A stretch of DNA of 17,318 nt from Vulcanimicrobiota bacterium (GTDB taxonomy: Bacteria; Eremiobacterota; Eremiobacteria; Baltobacterales; Baltobacteraceae). A program made the translations under genes and the position numbers. Every line of letters begins with the position of its first letter. The stretch's first letter is position 1. Where the stretch lies: the NCBI GenBank assembly GCA_028287545.1, contig JAQBPL010000170.1, forward strand, positions 1-17,318, in the 5' to 3' direction. Below the pieces are notes generated by a model that was given only the letters and a program-made list of their open reading frames with translations, searched no databases and was not told where the DNA came from. Below, piece by piece: positions 7,537-15,348 of the stretch.

Positions 7537-8181
7537 CTACAGTCCTTGCTGCACCATGTCCAGCAATCGTTCCGTGATGCCACGCACCTGCGCCGGACCC
7601 AGGCCGCGCAGCGGTCCGTCGATCGCGAGCATCGCGAGACCGTGGACGGCCGACCAGGCGAGAAACTCCGCGCCCGCTCTGCGCTCGCGCGGCAGCTCGC
7701 CGGCCTCGACCAAATCGTCGAGCGCCGCGTTGAGCATTTGAAACGGCGTCATGCCGCTGCGCCCGGCGCGTGCCGCACTTTCGGCGCGCTCGAGATTCTG
7801 GGACGGCGAGAACGCTGTCCGAAAGAGGTTCGGTTCGGCTCGCGCAAAGGTGACGTATCCCGCGCCGACCGCGCGTAAATGCGCGCGCGCCGCGACGGCG
7901 CGATCGTTCGCGACCGGCACTTGGTCGAGTGCATCTTGGATCGCGTTCGCGAGCGCCGCCTGGGCCGCCGAGCAGACTGCTGCGACCAGTGCTCCGCGAT
8001 CGGCGAAGTGACGGTACGCAGCGCTCGGTGAGACGCCGGCGCGGCGCGTGGCTTCGCGCAACACCACTGCGGCGGGACCTCCGGCGCGGGCGAGTTCGAC
8101 GCCGGTCGTCAGCAGCGCCCCATAGAGATCGCCGTGGCGATACGTGCTCCGGGCCGGCCGATCGCGATGCGCGTTCGTCAC
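7537..8181 (-). CDS. TetR-family regulator with WHG-type C-terminal domain
   Basis: This 214-residue repressor-like protein has an N-terminal TetR helix-turn-helix (about residues 14-60: YRHGDLYGALL, then LREATRRAGVSPSAAYRHFADRGALVAAV). The C-terminal ligand domain has the TFARAEPNLFRTAF segment and AWSAVHGLA, typical of the WHG group (TetR_C_33). The frame remains open upstream to 8373, but a GTG at 8181 has GGGAGGGAG about five bases in front and places the helix-turn-helix at the usual distance, so it is chosen over the 64-codon longer form. It is divergent from the VOC gene, with an imperfect palindrome in the shared region. It probably represses itself and perhaps the VOC gene; the inducer is unknown. 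Confidence 0.9.
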   Translation of the reverse strand: MTNAHRDRPARSTYRHGDLYGALLTTGVELARAGGPAAVVLREATRRAGVSPSAAYRHFADRGALVAAVCSAAQAALANAIQDALDQVPVANDRAVAARAHLRAVGAGYVTFARAEPNLFRTAFSPSQNLERAESAARAGRSGMTPFQMLNAALDDLVEAGELPRERRAGAEFLAWSAVHGLAMLAIDGPLRGLGPAQVRGITERLLDMVQQGL

Positions 8182-8210
8182 AGCTCCCTCCCCACGAAAA
8201 AAACAGGCGG

Positions 8211-8240
8211 TTGACAGCACGTCGATGGCAATGTTAACAC
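8211..8240 (+). promoter_or_regulatory. possible promoter reading toward the VOC gene
   Basis: A perfect TTGACA (8211-8216) is followed after 17 or 18 bases by TTAACA or TAACAC (8234-8240), a poor -10. It faces the VOC gene 120-130 bp downstream and its -10 lies inside the TetR-type palindrome, so a TetR bound there would block it. Confidence 0.4.
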
Positions 8241-8251
8241 TGTGTACATTG
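8229..8251. promoter_or_regulatory. imperfect palindrome, probable TetR operator
   Basis: This 23-bp AT-rich dyad has CAATGT and ACATTG as outer arms and inner ACA/TGT steps, with mismatches only near two inner positions and the centre. It lies 48-70 bp upstream of the TetR GTG, between the divergent TetR and VOC genes, which is the usual place for an autoregulatory TetR operator. Confidence 0.6.
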
Positions 8252-8367
8252 GCGGGCGAGTCCCGCATGCCTGCCGCTCGCGGTGCACCGATCGTCGATT
8301 GGAGAACGGATGGATCCGAAGTCCACGGCTGCGCACGTTCATTGCTTTGAAAGGCTAATCGACCCTG

Positions 8368-8772
8368 ATGCAACTACAACCGTACATTTTTTTCTACGGG
8401 CGCTGTGAGGAAGCGCTGGAATTCTACAAGAAAACCCTCGGGGGAACGTACGAACTGATGCGTGTGGGAGACTCGCCGATGGCGGATCAATTCCCCGCCG
8501 AACAGCGAAACAGCGTGATGCACGCCAGCTTCACCGCTGACGGGGTCAGCTTCTTGGCCGCCGACGGGCGTGAGACCAAGGCCATCGACCCGGAAGCCGG
8601 CAACATGTCCCTCGCACTCGCTGCGACGGATGCCGCCGAAGGCGACCGCATCTTCCGCGCGCTTTCGGACGGCGGCACGGTAAACATGCCGTTGGAAGCG
8701 GCGTTCTGGGGCGGGCGGTTCGGGATGTTCGTCGACCGGTTCGGCAACGACTGGATGATGACGAGCCCCTAA
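8368..8772 (+). CDS. PhnB-like VOC-family protein
   Basis: This 134-residue protein has the vicinal-oxygen-chelate fold of the PhnB/glyoxalase-like group. It shows the N-terminal QPYIFFYGRCEEALEFYKKTLGG, the MRVGDSPMADQFP loop, a central beta strand with VMHASF, and the C-terminal FWGGRFGMFVDRFGNDWMM. Most relatives have no proven enzyme activity; some VOC proteins bind or detoxify antibiotics or methylglyoxal, but this one lacks a clear resistance signature. The ATG at 8368 is the natural first residue, with a weak AAAGG about 14 bases upstream. The gene diverges from a TetR regulator and may be under its control. Confidence 0.92.
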   Translation: MQLQPYIFFYGRCEEALEFYKKTLGGTYELMRVGDSPMADQFPAEQRNSVMHASFTADGVSFLAADGRETKAIDPEAGNMSLALAATDAAEGDRIFRALSDGGTVNMPLEAAFWGGRFGMFVDRFGNDWMMTSP

Positions 8773-8831
8773 GGGAAGCTCAAGCGCGGCGGCGGCGGCA
8801 GGCGCCGTTCGTCCGCGCGTGAACTCTCTCG

Positions 8832-8847
8832 ATCGTTCGTGAACGAT
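8832..8847. repeat. perfect inverted repeat upstream of the SET gene
   Basis: ATCGTTCGTGAACGAT has 7-base arms around GT and ends 8 bp before the ATG of the SET-domain gene. It could be an operator or a small RNA hairpin hiding the translation start. Nothing in the sequence identifies a binding protein. Confidence 0.45.
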
Positions 8848-8855
8848 TGCAAGCG

Positions 8856-9305
8856 ATGACGCGCACCGGCCTTGCGCCCGGACTCTCCGTCGCGAAATCC
8901 GCGATTCACGGGAAGGGATGTTTCGCGACCGTCGCCTTTGCGCGCGGCAGGAAGATCGCGGAATACACCGGCGAGAAAATAACCAACGCGGAAGCGGAGC
9001 GCCGCGGACACCGTCGCATTCTGCGGATCAGCGGGCTCGACGGACGTTGGAGCATCGACGGCACCCGCGGCGGCAACGGCACCCATTACATCAACCATTC
9101 GTGCCGCCCGAACTGCTTCATGAAGACGGTCCGCGGCCACTTGCTCGTGCTCGCCCTGCGCGACATCCGGCCGGGTGAAGAGATCACGCTCGACTACGTC
9201 TCGACGATGCATTCGGACCGCAAGCGCTGCGCGTGCAAGGTGCCCGGCTGCCGCGGCCGGATCAACAAGGCACGGAGCGCCTGTACGGCAAACACCTCAA
9301 TATGA
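8856..9305 (+). CDS. SET-domain protein with post-SET cysteine motif (putative lysine methyltransferase)
   Basis: This 149-residue protein consists almost entirely of a SET domain, the fold of S-adenosylmethionine-dependent protein-lysine methyltransferases. Visible hallmarks are SAIHGKGCFA (15-24), the pseudoknot motif YINHSCRPNC (78-87), GEEITLDY (107-114) and a post-SET motif CACKVPGC (125, 127, 132) that would bind zinc with C83. All residues expected for cofactor and active site appear intact. Its bacterial substrate is unknown. The ATG at 8856 is chosen over TTG at 8847 because TTG lies in an inverted repeat and neither has a strong ribosome binding site. Its TGA overlaps the ATG of the following large regulator (ATGA), so the two are translationally coupled, linking a protein methyltransferase to a transcription factor. 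Confidence 0.9.
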   Translation: MTRTGLAPGLSVAKSAIHGKGCFATVAFARGRKIAEYTGEKITNAEAERRGHRRILRISGLDGRWSIDGTRGGNGTHYINHSCRPNCFMKTVRGHLLVLALRDIRPGEEITLDYVSTMHSDRKRCACKVPGCRGRINKARSACTANTSI

Positions 9306-12061
9306 GCGTCCTCGTGGATCGACGCCGGGTGCTGGGGCGCATCCGCCGGTCGGCGGCGCCGCTCATCGCGCTCGTCGCGCCCGCCGGTTACGGTAAGAGC
9401 TACGTCGCGCAGCGGATCGCGCGGGAAGATCCGCACTGGGCGATTCTCGATGCGAACGCGCTCTCGGACGTTGCCGCGTTCGACCGTGCGCTCGCCGACG
9501 TACCGATACTCTCGGAAGGGAACGCCGGCGGCCATTTCGCCCTGATGACGGCTTGGAACGCCTGTTCCGAACCGATCACGTTGATCCTCGAAAACTTGGA
9601 AAACGCCGACCCGGGAGTGCTCGATTCGGTGGCGAGCCTGGTCCGCTCGCGTCCGCTCGCCGGCAAGCTGATCCTGTGCGCACGCCGGGCGCTTGCCATC
9701 GAACTCAGCGACCTCGCCGCTCCGCATCTCATCGCGATGCTGCGCGCCGACGACCTGCGCTTCGACCAGGCCGAGATGGCGCAGCTGTTTGCGGAGACGG
9801 CGGCGGATTCGACCGCGTTGTTTCGCGCGGCTCGCCTCACCGGGGGCTGGCCCGTCGCGGCACTCTACATCCATCGGCTCATCCAGGAAGGCGCGTTCGA
9901 TCCGCTGCAGGACGCGCTTCCGGAGGCACTGCTCACCGAGTTCTTCGACTACGTCGATGCCCAGATTCTCGGCAAGCTCCCGCCGCGCGCATTGAGTGCG
10001 TTGATCGTCGCGGCGGGGTGGAGCGATCTCACCGAAGCCGAGATCGAAGCCGCCGACGTTGGGTCCGGTGCGATGGCGGACCTTGCGCGCGTGCATCAGC
10101 TCGTTCGGCCGGGCGGAGGGGACCGCGTCGAGCTTCATCCGCTCGTCCGGCGCACGATCGCGCAACGGCATCCACGCCGGCTCACCGCTGCGATGCGGCT
10201 GATGGCGGAGCGGTTCGTCGCCGACGAGCGCTTCGCGCGCGCGGCGGAGTGCTTTCTGGTAGCCGACGACGTCGTCGCCGCCGCCGACTGCGCGATGCAC
10301 GTGGAGGACGGCTTCTTGACGCTGGTCGGGATGCGGCGGCCGGTCGATGCGAGCAGCGACGAGGGGGCCGGGCTCTCGCTGAATCCGGAGATCCGGCTGG
10401 CGATCGCCTCGGCGCGACGGCTCATCGAACCCTCGCGCAACCTCTCGCGCGAGTCCCTCTCCGTGCTGGAATCGAGGCGCGGCGACGCGGCGACGCTCGA
10501 CAAGGCCGCGATCGGTGTTACCGTGCTCGCGCTGCTCGACGCCGGCCGAACCGCGGAAGCGATCGCGTTGATGGAAGAGGCTCCGCTCGACGACGACGAA
10601 CCGGCGAGCGGCCCGGATCTGGTGCTGTTCACGGCGCGGCTGGCACTCTTCGCGCATCTCGGCCGCTTCGAGGCCGGCGTGCGTCTGTGGCAGCCGTTGC
10701 GGCGCAGGATTCACGGAAGTCCGGTGTGGCTCTCGCAGCTGCTGCGCTTCGAGGTAGAAGCCGCTCGGGCGCGCGCGCGCTGGGAGGTGGAGCACGAAGC
10801 GCTCGAGCGGATGATCTCGCTCGCGCGCAGCGGGCGCGCCGTGCCGGTGATCGGGCTGGCGCTTGCCGAGGCATCATTCGGCTCGTGGCTGGCCGGCGAA
10901 GACGACCTTTTCGAGGCCTACCGCACGAGCCTCGTCCTGCTCGTCGAACGCTACGACATCCCGGCGCTGCTGCGCTTTGCGCTCGCCGTGAGCGGGCGGT
11001 CGCCGCGAATCGGCCGCAGCACCGCGCCCCGTTGGGACGCGCGCGCGTTTCTCATCGCCGCCGCCGGCGCGCAGGACGGAACACTCGCCGCGAGCTACGT
11101 GCAAGCCGCTCTCGAAGCCGCCGACGTCGCCGACGGTCCGATGATGAAGATCCTCGCCCGCGTCGCCGCGGCCGAGAAGGTCGGAGGCGCGCGCGGGCGC
11201 TTGCGCGAGGCGCTCGCACTGTGCGACTCGATCGAATCCGCTCCGCTGCGCGATTCGGTCGCGGCGTTGGCCGAACGCGGCGACGTGCGCGGGATGCTCG
11301 CCCCGCTCGTGAACCGCCTGCGCCATCGCGCGTCGATCGTCGTCGCCGCGGAGGACACTCCGCTGATGGTTTCGTTCGCCGAAGGCACGGTGTCGCGCGG
11401 CGAAGAGCGCATCGACGTCTCCGAAGGCGTGCTGGCACTGGTCCTCGCGCTCGCCGTCGAAGCGCAACCGGTCACGCGCGATCGTCTCGTCGACCGTCTG
11501 TGGCCCGACCTGCACGCCGAATCGGCCTATAACGCGCTCAAGATGTGCGTGCACCGCACGCGCCAGCAGCTCGCTTCGCCGACTGCGATCGTCGTGTCGC
11601 GCGGCGGCTACGCGCTCGCGGCGGAGATCGACGTCGACCTGCGCTGGCTGCACGTCACGCTCGAGCGGATCCGCCGCGACACCGTGCCGGCCGCCGACCT
11701 GCCGCGGCTGGAAGAGACGTTCAAAGGTCTGGTGCACGGCCGGCCGGCGGCGTTCGCGGCCTGGGAGTGGTTCGAACCCGTCGAACGGACGCTCGAAGCG
11801 GCGGCGCACGAGCTCGGTGCGTTCATCGCCGCGCGCGCGCTCGGCGCAGGCGACCACGTTCGCGCACTCGGAATCGCGCGAGCGCTCACGAAGCTCGATC
11901 CGCTGGACGAGAGCGCGCGGCAGATCGCGATCAGCGCGCACATCGCCGCGAACGATCGCAGCGCCGCGATTCTCGAGTTCCGAGCGTACAAAGCGCTGCT
12001 GCGCACCGAACTCGACGTCGAGCCGTCGGCCGATCTCAAACGCTTGATCGAAGCCGGCTGA
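9302..12061 (+). CDS. MalT-like STAND ATPase with C-terminal SARP/BTAD DNA-binding region
   Basis: This 919-residue transcription regulator begins with a P-loop NTPase: Walker A APAGYGKS (26-33), a Walker B-like ITLILENLENAD strand (92-103) with Glu-Asn in place of the usual Asp pair, and GGWPVAALYI (181-190) as in MalT-type STAND proteins. A long helical middle (about 300-680) looks like TPR-type repeats. From about 689 a winged helix of the OmpR/SARP class is visible (VTRDRLVDRLWPD, then AYNALKMCVHRTRQQL), followed by a BTAD-like helical region to the end. The architecture suggests a ligand-sensing, ATP-dependent activator; the ligand and targets are unknown. The frame is open 23 codons upstream, but the ATG at 9302 overlapping the SET stop is preferred. 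Confidence 0.9.
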   Translation: MSVLVDRRRVLGRIRRSAAPLIALVAPAGYGKSYVAQRIAREDPHWAILDANALSDVAAFDRALADVPILSEGNAGGHFALMTAWNACSEPITLILENLENADPGVLDSVASLVRSRPLAGKLILCARRALAIELSDLAAPHLIAMLRADDLRFDQAEMAQLFAETAADSTALFRAARLTGGWPVAALYIHRLIQEGAFDPLQDALPEALLTEFFDYVDAQILGKLPPRALSALIVAAGWSDLTEAEIEAADVGSGAMADLARVHQLVRPGGGDRVELHPLVRRTIAQRHPRRLTAAMRLMAERFVADERFARAAECFLVADDVVAAADCAMHVEDGFLTLVGMRRPVDASSDEGAGLSLNPEIRLAIASARRLIEPSRNLSRESLSVLESRRGDAATLDKAAIGVTVLALLDAGRTAEAIALMEEAPLDDDEPASGPDLVLFTARLALFAHLGRFEAGVRLWQPLRRRIHGSPVWLSQLLRFEVEAARARARWEVEHEALERMISLARSGRAVPVIGLALAEASFGSWLAGEDDLFEAYRTSLVLLVERYDIPALLRFALAVSGRSPRIGRSTAPRWDARAFLIAAAGAQDGTLAASYVQAALEAADVADGPMMKILARVAAAEKVGGARGRLREALALCDSIESAPLRDSVAALAERGDVRGMLAPLVNRLRHRASIVVAAEDTPLMVSFAEGTVSRGEERIDVSEGVLALVLALAVEAQPVTRDRLVDRLWPDLHAESAYNALKMCVHRTRQQLASPTAIVVSRGGYALAAEIDVDLRWLHVTLERIRRDTVPAADLPRLEETFKGLVHGRPAAFAAWEWFEPVERTLEAAAHELGAFIAARALGAGDHVRALGIARALTKLDPLDESARQIAISAHIAANDRSAAILEFRAYKALLRTELDVEPSADLKRLIEAG

Positions 12062-12336
12062 ACGCCGCTATGTAAAGAAGATCGAATGCGGTTCGTCCCT
12101 CGCGCGGGAGGTGCCGGACGATGCCGCTGCACGGCACGATTGCAAAGCCTGCGTTAAGCACGGGGCGGGAGGCCACGAATTCGTCCCGCGCCGCAGACCG
12201 GTGAGCATGCGAAACGTAAAGCGGCGCAGGCCGTCGTGTAATGCCGAGCCGCCGGCCGGCCGGATGGTCGATGCGCATTGGTACCGCGTGCGACACGTAT
12301 TGCGCGAGTCGTGCGCCGAAGTTCCGAAGCGAGCGT
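12062..12336. other. intergenic region before the lipoprotein gene
   Basis: No gene is supported in these 275 bases; open frames here are arginine-rich shadows. It holds a weak GCGGGA/TCCCGC dyad (12165-12189) around a 10-bp palindrome ACGAATTCGT, which could end the SARP transcript, and the words TGTAAAG (near 12071) and GTCGTGTAATGCCG (12233-12246), the latter similar to a sequence before the secreted protein gene at 15667. A promoter is expected but no clear -35/-10 pair was recognised. Confidence 0.5.
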
Positions 12337-12921
12337 ATGCAGACTTTTCGCAGCTTCGTTCTCGCGGCGTTCGGCGCTGCGTTGGGCCTGAGCGGATGCG
12401 CTTCCGGCGGCAGCGGGTCGAGCGCACTTCCGGCGACCGCAGCCGTCACCGAATCTCGCGCCCTCCAGCCCCAGAGCATCGTTCCCGCGGCGACCCTGAC
12501 GATTACGCAAAACGTACCTACCGCGGTCGCGCTCAACGGAGCGACGACGATCCCCTGCGCCGCGGAGATCACCGCGAACGATTCACGCGCCAACTCGATG
12601 GTCGTTGCGTGGGTGCTTTCGCGCGGCGGCTCGCTTCCGTCAGGGAGCGTCCAGCTTGCGGTACCCGACCTCACGCCGGCATTCGCGCTCGTGCCGACCG
12701 GTTACCCCGGGCTCACGCTCTGGCGCGGCGTTCGGGCTCAGCCGCAAACGCACTGCGTCGACGTGACCATCACGGCTCCGGCCTGGCTCGCGAGCGGTAA
12801 GTACAGGGCGAACATCCAGTATGCGCTGTTGACCCAAGTGTATCTCGGCCTGTATGCGACTGCCGCGACGCAGAGCGCGACGATCGCCGCCACCGTCGGC
12901 CCACCGCTCGGGGGGCGTTGA
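12337..12921 (+). CDS. lipoprotein of unknown function
   Basis: This 194-residue protein has a short charged start (MQTFR), a hydrophobic stretch and the lipobox LSGC with C21 as the expected lipidated residue, followed by a Gly/Ser/Ala linker typical of surface lipoproteins. The mature part is Ala/Thr/Val-rich and beta-like, with a Cys pair (TTIPC and QTHC) that could form a disulfide. It suggests an immunoglobulin-like or other beta-sandwich domain, but no family is recognised. The frame extends 32 codons upstream; the ATG at 12337 is chosen because it begins the signal peptide directly. It lies about 90 bp upstream of a TetR gene on the same strand. Function is unknown. Confidence 0.75.
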   Translation: MQTFRSFVLAAFGAALGLSGCASGGSGSSALPATAAVTESRALQPQSIVPAATLTITQNVPTAVALNGATTIPCAAEITANDSRANSMVVAWVLSRGGSLPSGSVQLAVPDLTPAFALVPTGYPGLTLWRGVRAQPQTHCVDVTITAPAWLASGKYRANIQYALLTQVYLGLYATAATQSATIAATVGPPLGGR

Positions 12922-12999
12922 CGCGCCGACGGCTGCGCCGAGCGCTCGGCGGAACAACCAACAAGCGGGACCTAGCGACGGCCGACGAACCGAATGTGC

Positions 13000-13004
13000 G
13001 GAGG
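13000..13004 (+). promoter_or_regulatory. GGAGG ribosome binding site that points to an ATT start
   Basis: A perfect GGAGG sits 8 bases before an in-frame ATT at 13013. No ATG, GTG or TTG in the TetR frame lies within normal reach; an out-of-frame ATG (12994) is upstream of the site. The position selects ATT as initiator of the downstream TetR gene. Confidence 0.6.
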
Positions 13005-13012
13005 AATTCGCC

Positions 13013-13699
13013 ATTTCAGTTTCGACCGGGACGAAGCGCGCCGCGCGAGCGGCCGCCGCCGCCGAATCGCCCGTTCGCCGCGGCCGGCCGCGCAACGTCG
13101 AGCGCCGCGGCGAGATCGCGGCGGCGGCGACGCGCGTGTTCGCCGAGCGCGGGTACCACGGCGCGACGATGCGCGAGGTCGCCGAAGCGTGCGGGATGGG
13201 TGAAACGCTGCTCTACCGGTACTTCGGCCGCAAGGAAGCGCTCCTCTGCGCGGTCGCGGACCGCGCGCTCGAACGGCTGCACGGCGCCGCCGCTGCGGTC
13301 GCCGCCGCGGCCGGACGCGGACTCGGTGCGCGCGACTACCTCGCGACGTCCGCCCGCATCGTGCTGCACCACGTCCACGAGGAAAGTGCGTGGTATGCGG
13401 GTTGGCTGGGCGGGCTCCCGCTCTCGCAAGAGCAGCAGCTGCTGCTGCGCGCGATGCGCGAACGCCTGTTCCAGACGATCGCGGCGTATCCGCCGCTGCG
13501 GCGCGAGTGCCGCGATTCGTACGCCGCGGTACGCATCGTGTGCGGCGCGATCGAGTCGCTCGTGCTGTGGCAAAATCGCCTCGCTTTCGAACCGGGCGGC
13601 GCCGACCTGCGGGCGCTCTATCTCGACGAATTGACCGAGACGGTCCTGAACGGCGCGGGCCAGCGCCCCCCGTACGATCGCCGGGCGCGCAGCGCGTGA
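13013..13699 (+). CDS. TetR-family regulator, probably started at ATT
   Basis: This protein is a TetR-type repressor. The DNA-binding segment is AAAATRVFAERGYHGATMREVAEACGMGETLLYRYFGRKEALL in two parts (helices 1 and recognition helix, about residues 38-80). An all-helical C-terminal domain follows, with no recognised ligand class. The frame opens at ATG 12854, inside the lipoprotein gene, but that 53-codon extension is Arg/Pro-rich and overlaps coding sequence. The better start is ATT at 13013, 8 bases after GGAGG, giving 228 residues, a normal TetR length. AUU is a rare initiation codon known from infC and pcnB. The TGA stop overlaps the GTG of the next gene (GTGA), so expression of the PAS-EAL phosphodiesterase is coupled to that of this regulator. 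Confidence 0.85.
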   Translation: MSVSTGTKRAARAAAAAESPVRRGRPRNVERRGEIAAAATRVFAERGYHGATMREVAEACGMGETLLYRYFGRKEALLCAVADRALERLHGAAAAVAAAAGRGLGARDYLATSARIVLHHVHEESAWYAGWLGGLPLSQEQQLLLRAMRERLFQTIAAYPPLRRECRDSYAAVRIVCGAIESLVLWQNRLAFEPGGADLRALYLDELTETVLNGAGQRPPYDRRARSA

Positions 13700-15348
13700 C
13701 GACGGACGAACGGGTCCTCTTCGATGCCGGTCCCGTCGCGATGGTGGTGTGCGACGCCGTTACGCTCGCCATCCTCGCGGCGAACGATCACGCGACGGCG
13801 TTGTACCAGTACGACCGAGACTCGCTCGAGCGGCTGACCCTGCTCGATCTCGCCGGCGCTGCCGATCGGCGCGCATTGGCCGAGGCGCTCTCCGAGGTGC
13901 CGGCCGGCGAGCGCCGGGTGCTGCGCGAGCGCCGGCAATGCGCCAAGGATGGCAGCGTGATCGAAGCGGATCTCGCGATATCGCCGGCGATCGCCTGGGG
14001 CGGCCGGAGCGCGCGAATCGTCGCCGCCCTCGACGTGGGCGCTTCGAAAAGCGTCATCGACGCGCTGCGAACCGACGCCGCGACGGGACTGCCGAACCGC
14101 GCCGCGCTCTCGTCGGCCGAGCTCGAAGGCTCCGAACGCGGAGCCGGCGCCGCGCTGATCCATATCTCGTGGGTCGGCGCCGCGTCCCAGCGCAGCCAAG
14201 AGTATCGCGACCGCAGCGCCCGCGCCGTTGTCGGCGTGCTCGCGCGACTGCTGCCGGCAAAGGCTAGGCTTTCGCGCCACGCCGACGACGTCTTTGCCGT
14301 GCTGGTCCCGGGCGGGCGGGCGCGCGCCATGCTCGCGTTTGCGCGGCACGTCACGGGCGCGTTCGAACGGCCGATCGCGGTCGGTGACGAGGAGATCGTC
14401 GGGAACCCGCGCCTCGGCATCGCCGTCACTGCGCGCCCGCAGGACGTCGCTTCGCTCTTTCGCGATGCGCAGGCGGCACTGGACTCCGCGCTGCTCGGCG
14501 GCGAGGCTGTCGAGGTGTTTTCCGACGAGCTCGCGGGCCGTCACGATCGGCGTGCGGTGATCGAACGCAATCTGCGCCACGCCGTCGTGCAGCGGCGCTT
14601 GGCCGCGGTCTACCAGCCGATCGTTCGGCTCGACTCAGGCCAAGTCGTCGGCGCCGAAGCGTTGATGCGCTGGAATTGCCCGGAGATCGGCCCCGTCCCG
14701 CCCAGCGAGTTCATCGCGATCGCTGCGGAGAGCAGTCTGATTCTGCGGCTCGACGAGTGGATGCTGCGGGAAGCGTGCGCGCAGGCACGGCGCTGGCAGC
14801 TCGCCGGCTTTGCGGGGATGCGCATCGCGGTGAACGTCTCTTCGCGCGCCGCCGATCAGCGCGAGTTCGTCCGGCTGGTCGCGACGATCTGCGAGTCGGT
14901 CGCACTCGATCCGGGCGACCTGCAGCTCGAGCTCGGCGAGGACGCACTGGCACCCGACCGCGGTGCGCTGCGCAATCTCGAAGCGTTGCGCAGGCTCGGC
15001 GTCCGCATCGCGATCGACGACTTCGGCAGCGGTGCGAGCGCACTCAGCTCGCTCGGCAGCCTCCCGCTCGACGTGATCAAGATCGACCGTCCGTTCGTCG
15101 GCCCGATCGCCGCCGACGCATTCCGGGCAGAAGTGGTGCGCAGCGTCATTTCCCTCGCACACCAGCGCGGACTGCGCGTCGTCGCCGAAGGCGTCGAGAC
15201 GAGCGCGCAGGCCGAAGCGCTCCGTACGGTGGGATGTGACGACGCGCAGGGCTTCCTGTTCGGGCCGCCGGTCTCGGCCGACGACATCACGGGACGGCTC
15301 GACCGCGCGCGCTTTCAGACGTCCAGCGCGAAAGAAGTCCTCGTGTAA
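13696..15348 (+). CDS. PAS / degenerate GGDEF / EAL protein (predicted c-di-GMP phosphodiesterase)
   Basis: This 550-residue protein lacks membrane segments. An N-terminal PAS domain (about 5-115, LFDAGPVAMVVCDAVTLAILAAN onward) is followed by a GGDEF-like domain (about 122-275) that starts with TGLPNR but has ADDVF (196-200) where GGDEF should be, so cyclase activity is not expected. The EAL domain (about 285-535) keeps E321, N380, E412, D441/D442 (DDFGSG), K462, E498 and Q518, so it should hydrolyse c-di-GMP, probably tuned by the PAS ligand and perhaps by GTP in the degenerate domain. Cofactor residues of the PAS were not recognised. The GTG start at 13696 lies in the GTGA overlap with the TetR stop; it has no Shine-Dalgarno sequence, which suggests translational coupling. 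Confidence 0.93.
   Translation: MTTDERVLFDAGPVAMVVCDAVTLAILAANDHATALYQYDRDSLERLTLLDLAGAADRRALAEALSEVPAGERRVLRERRQCAKDGSVIEADLAISPAIAWGGRSARIVAALDVGASKSVIDALRTDAATGLPNRAALSSAELEGSERGAGAALIHISWVGAASQRSQEYRDRSARAVVGVLARLLPAKARLSRHADDVFAVLVPGGRARAMLAFARHVTGAFERPIAVGDEEIVGNPRLGIAVTARPQDVASLFRDAQAALDSALLGGEAVEVFSDELAGRHDRRAVIERNLRHAVVQRRLAAVYQPIVRLDSGQVVGAEALMRWNCPEIGPVPPSEFIAIAAESSLILRLDEWMLREACAQARRWQLAGFAGMRIAVNVSSRAADQREFVRLVATICESVALDPGDLQLELGEDALAPDRGALRNLEALRRLGVRIAIDDFGSGASALSSLGSLPLDVIKIDRPFVGPIAADAFRAEVVRSVISLAHQRGLRVVAEGVETSAQAEALRTVGCDDAQGFLFGPPVSADDITGRLDRARFQTSSAKEVLV

Noticed and set aside
9194..11941. Large open frames overlapping the MalT/SARP regulator (9194-10795 and 10874-11941 on minus, 9553-11532 on plus)
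   Set aside because: Arg/Ala/His-rich shadow readings of a GC-rich gene; the 919-residue frame has clear Walker A, winged-helix and BTAD signatures.
12854..13012. ATG 12854 as the start of the second TetR protein
   Set aside because: The extension overlaps the lipoprotein gene by 68 bases, is basic and proline-rich, and has no ribosome binding site; ATT at 13013 is better placed.
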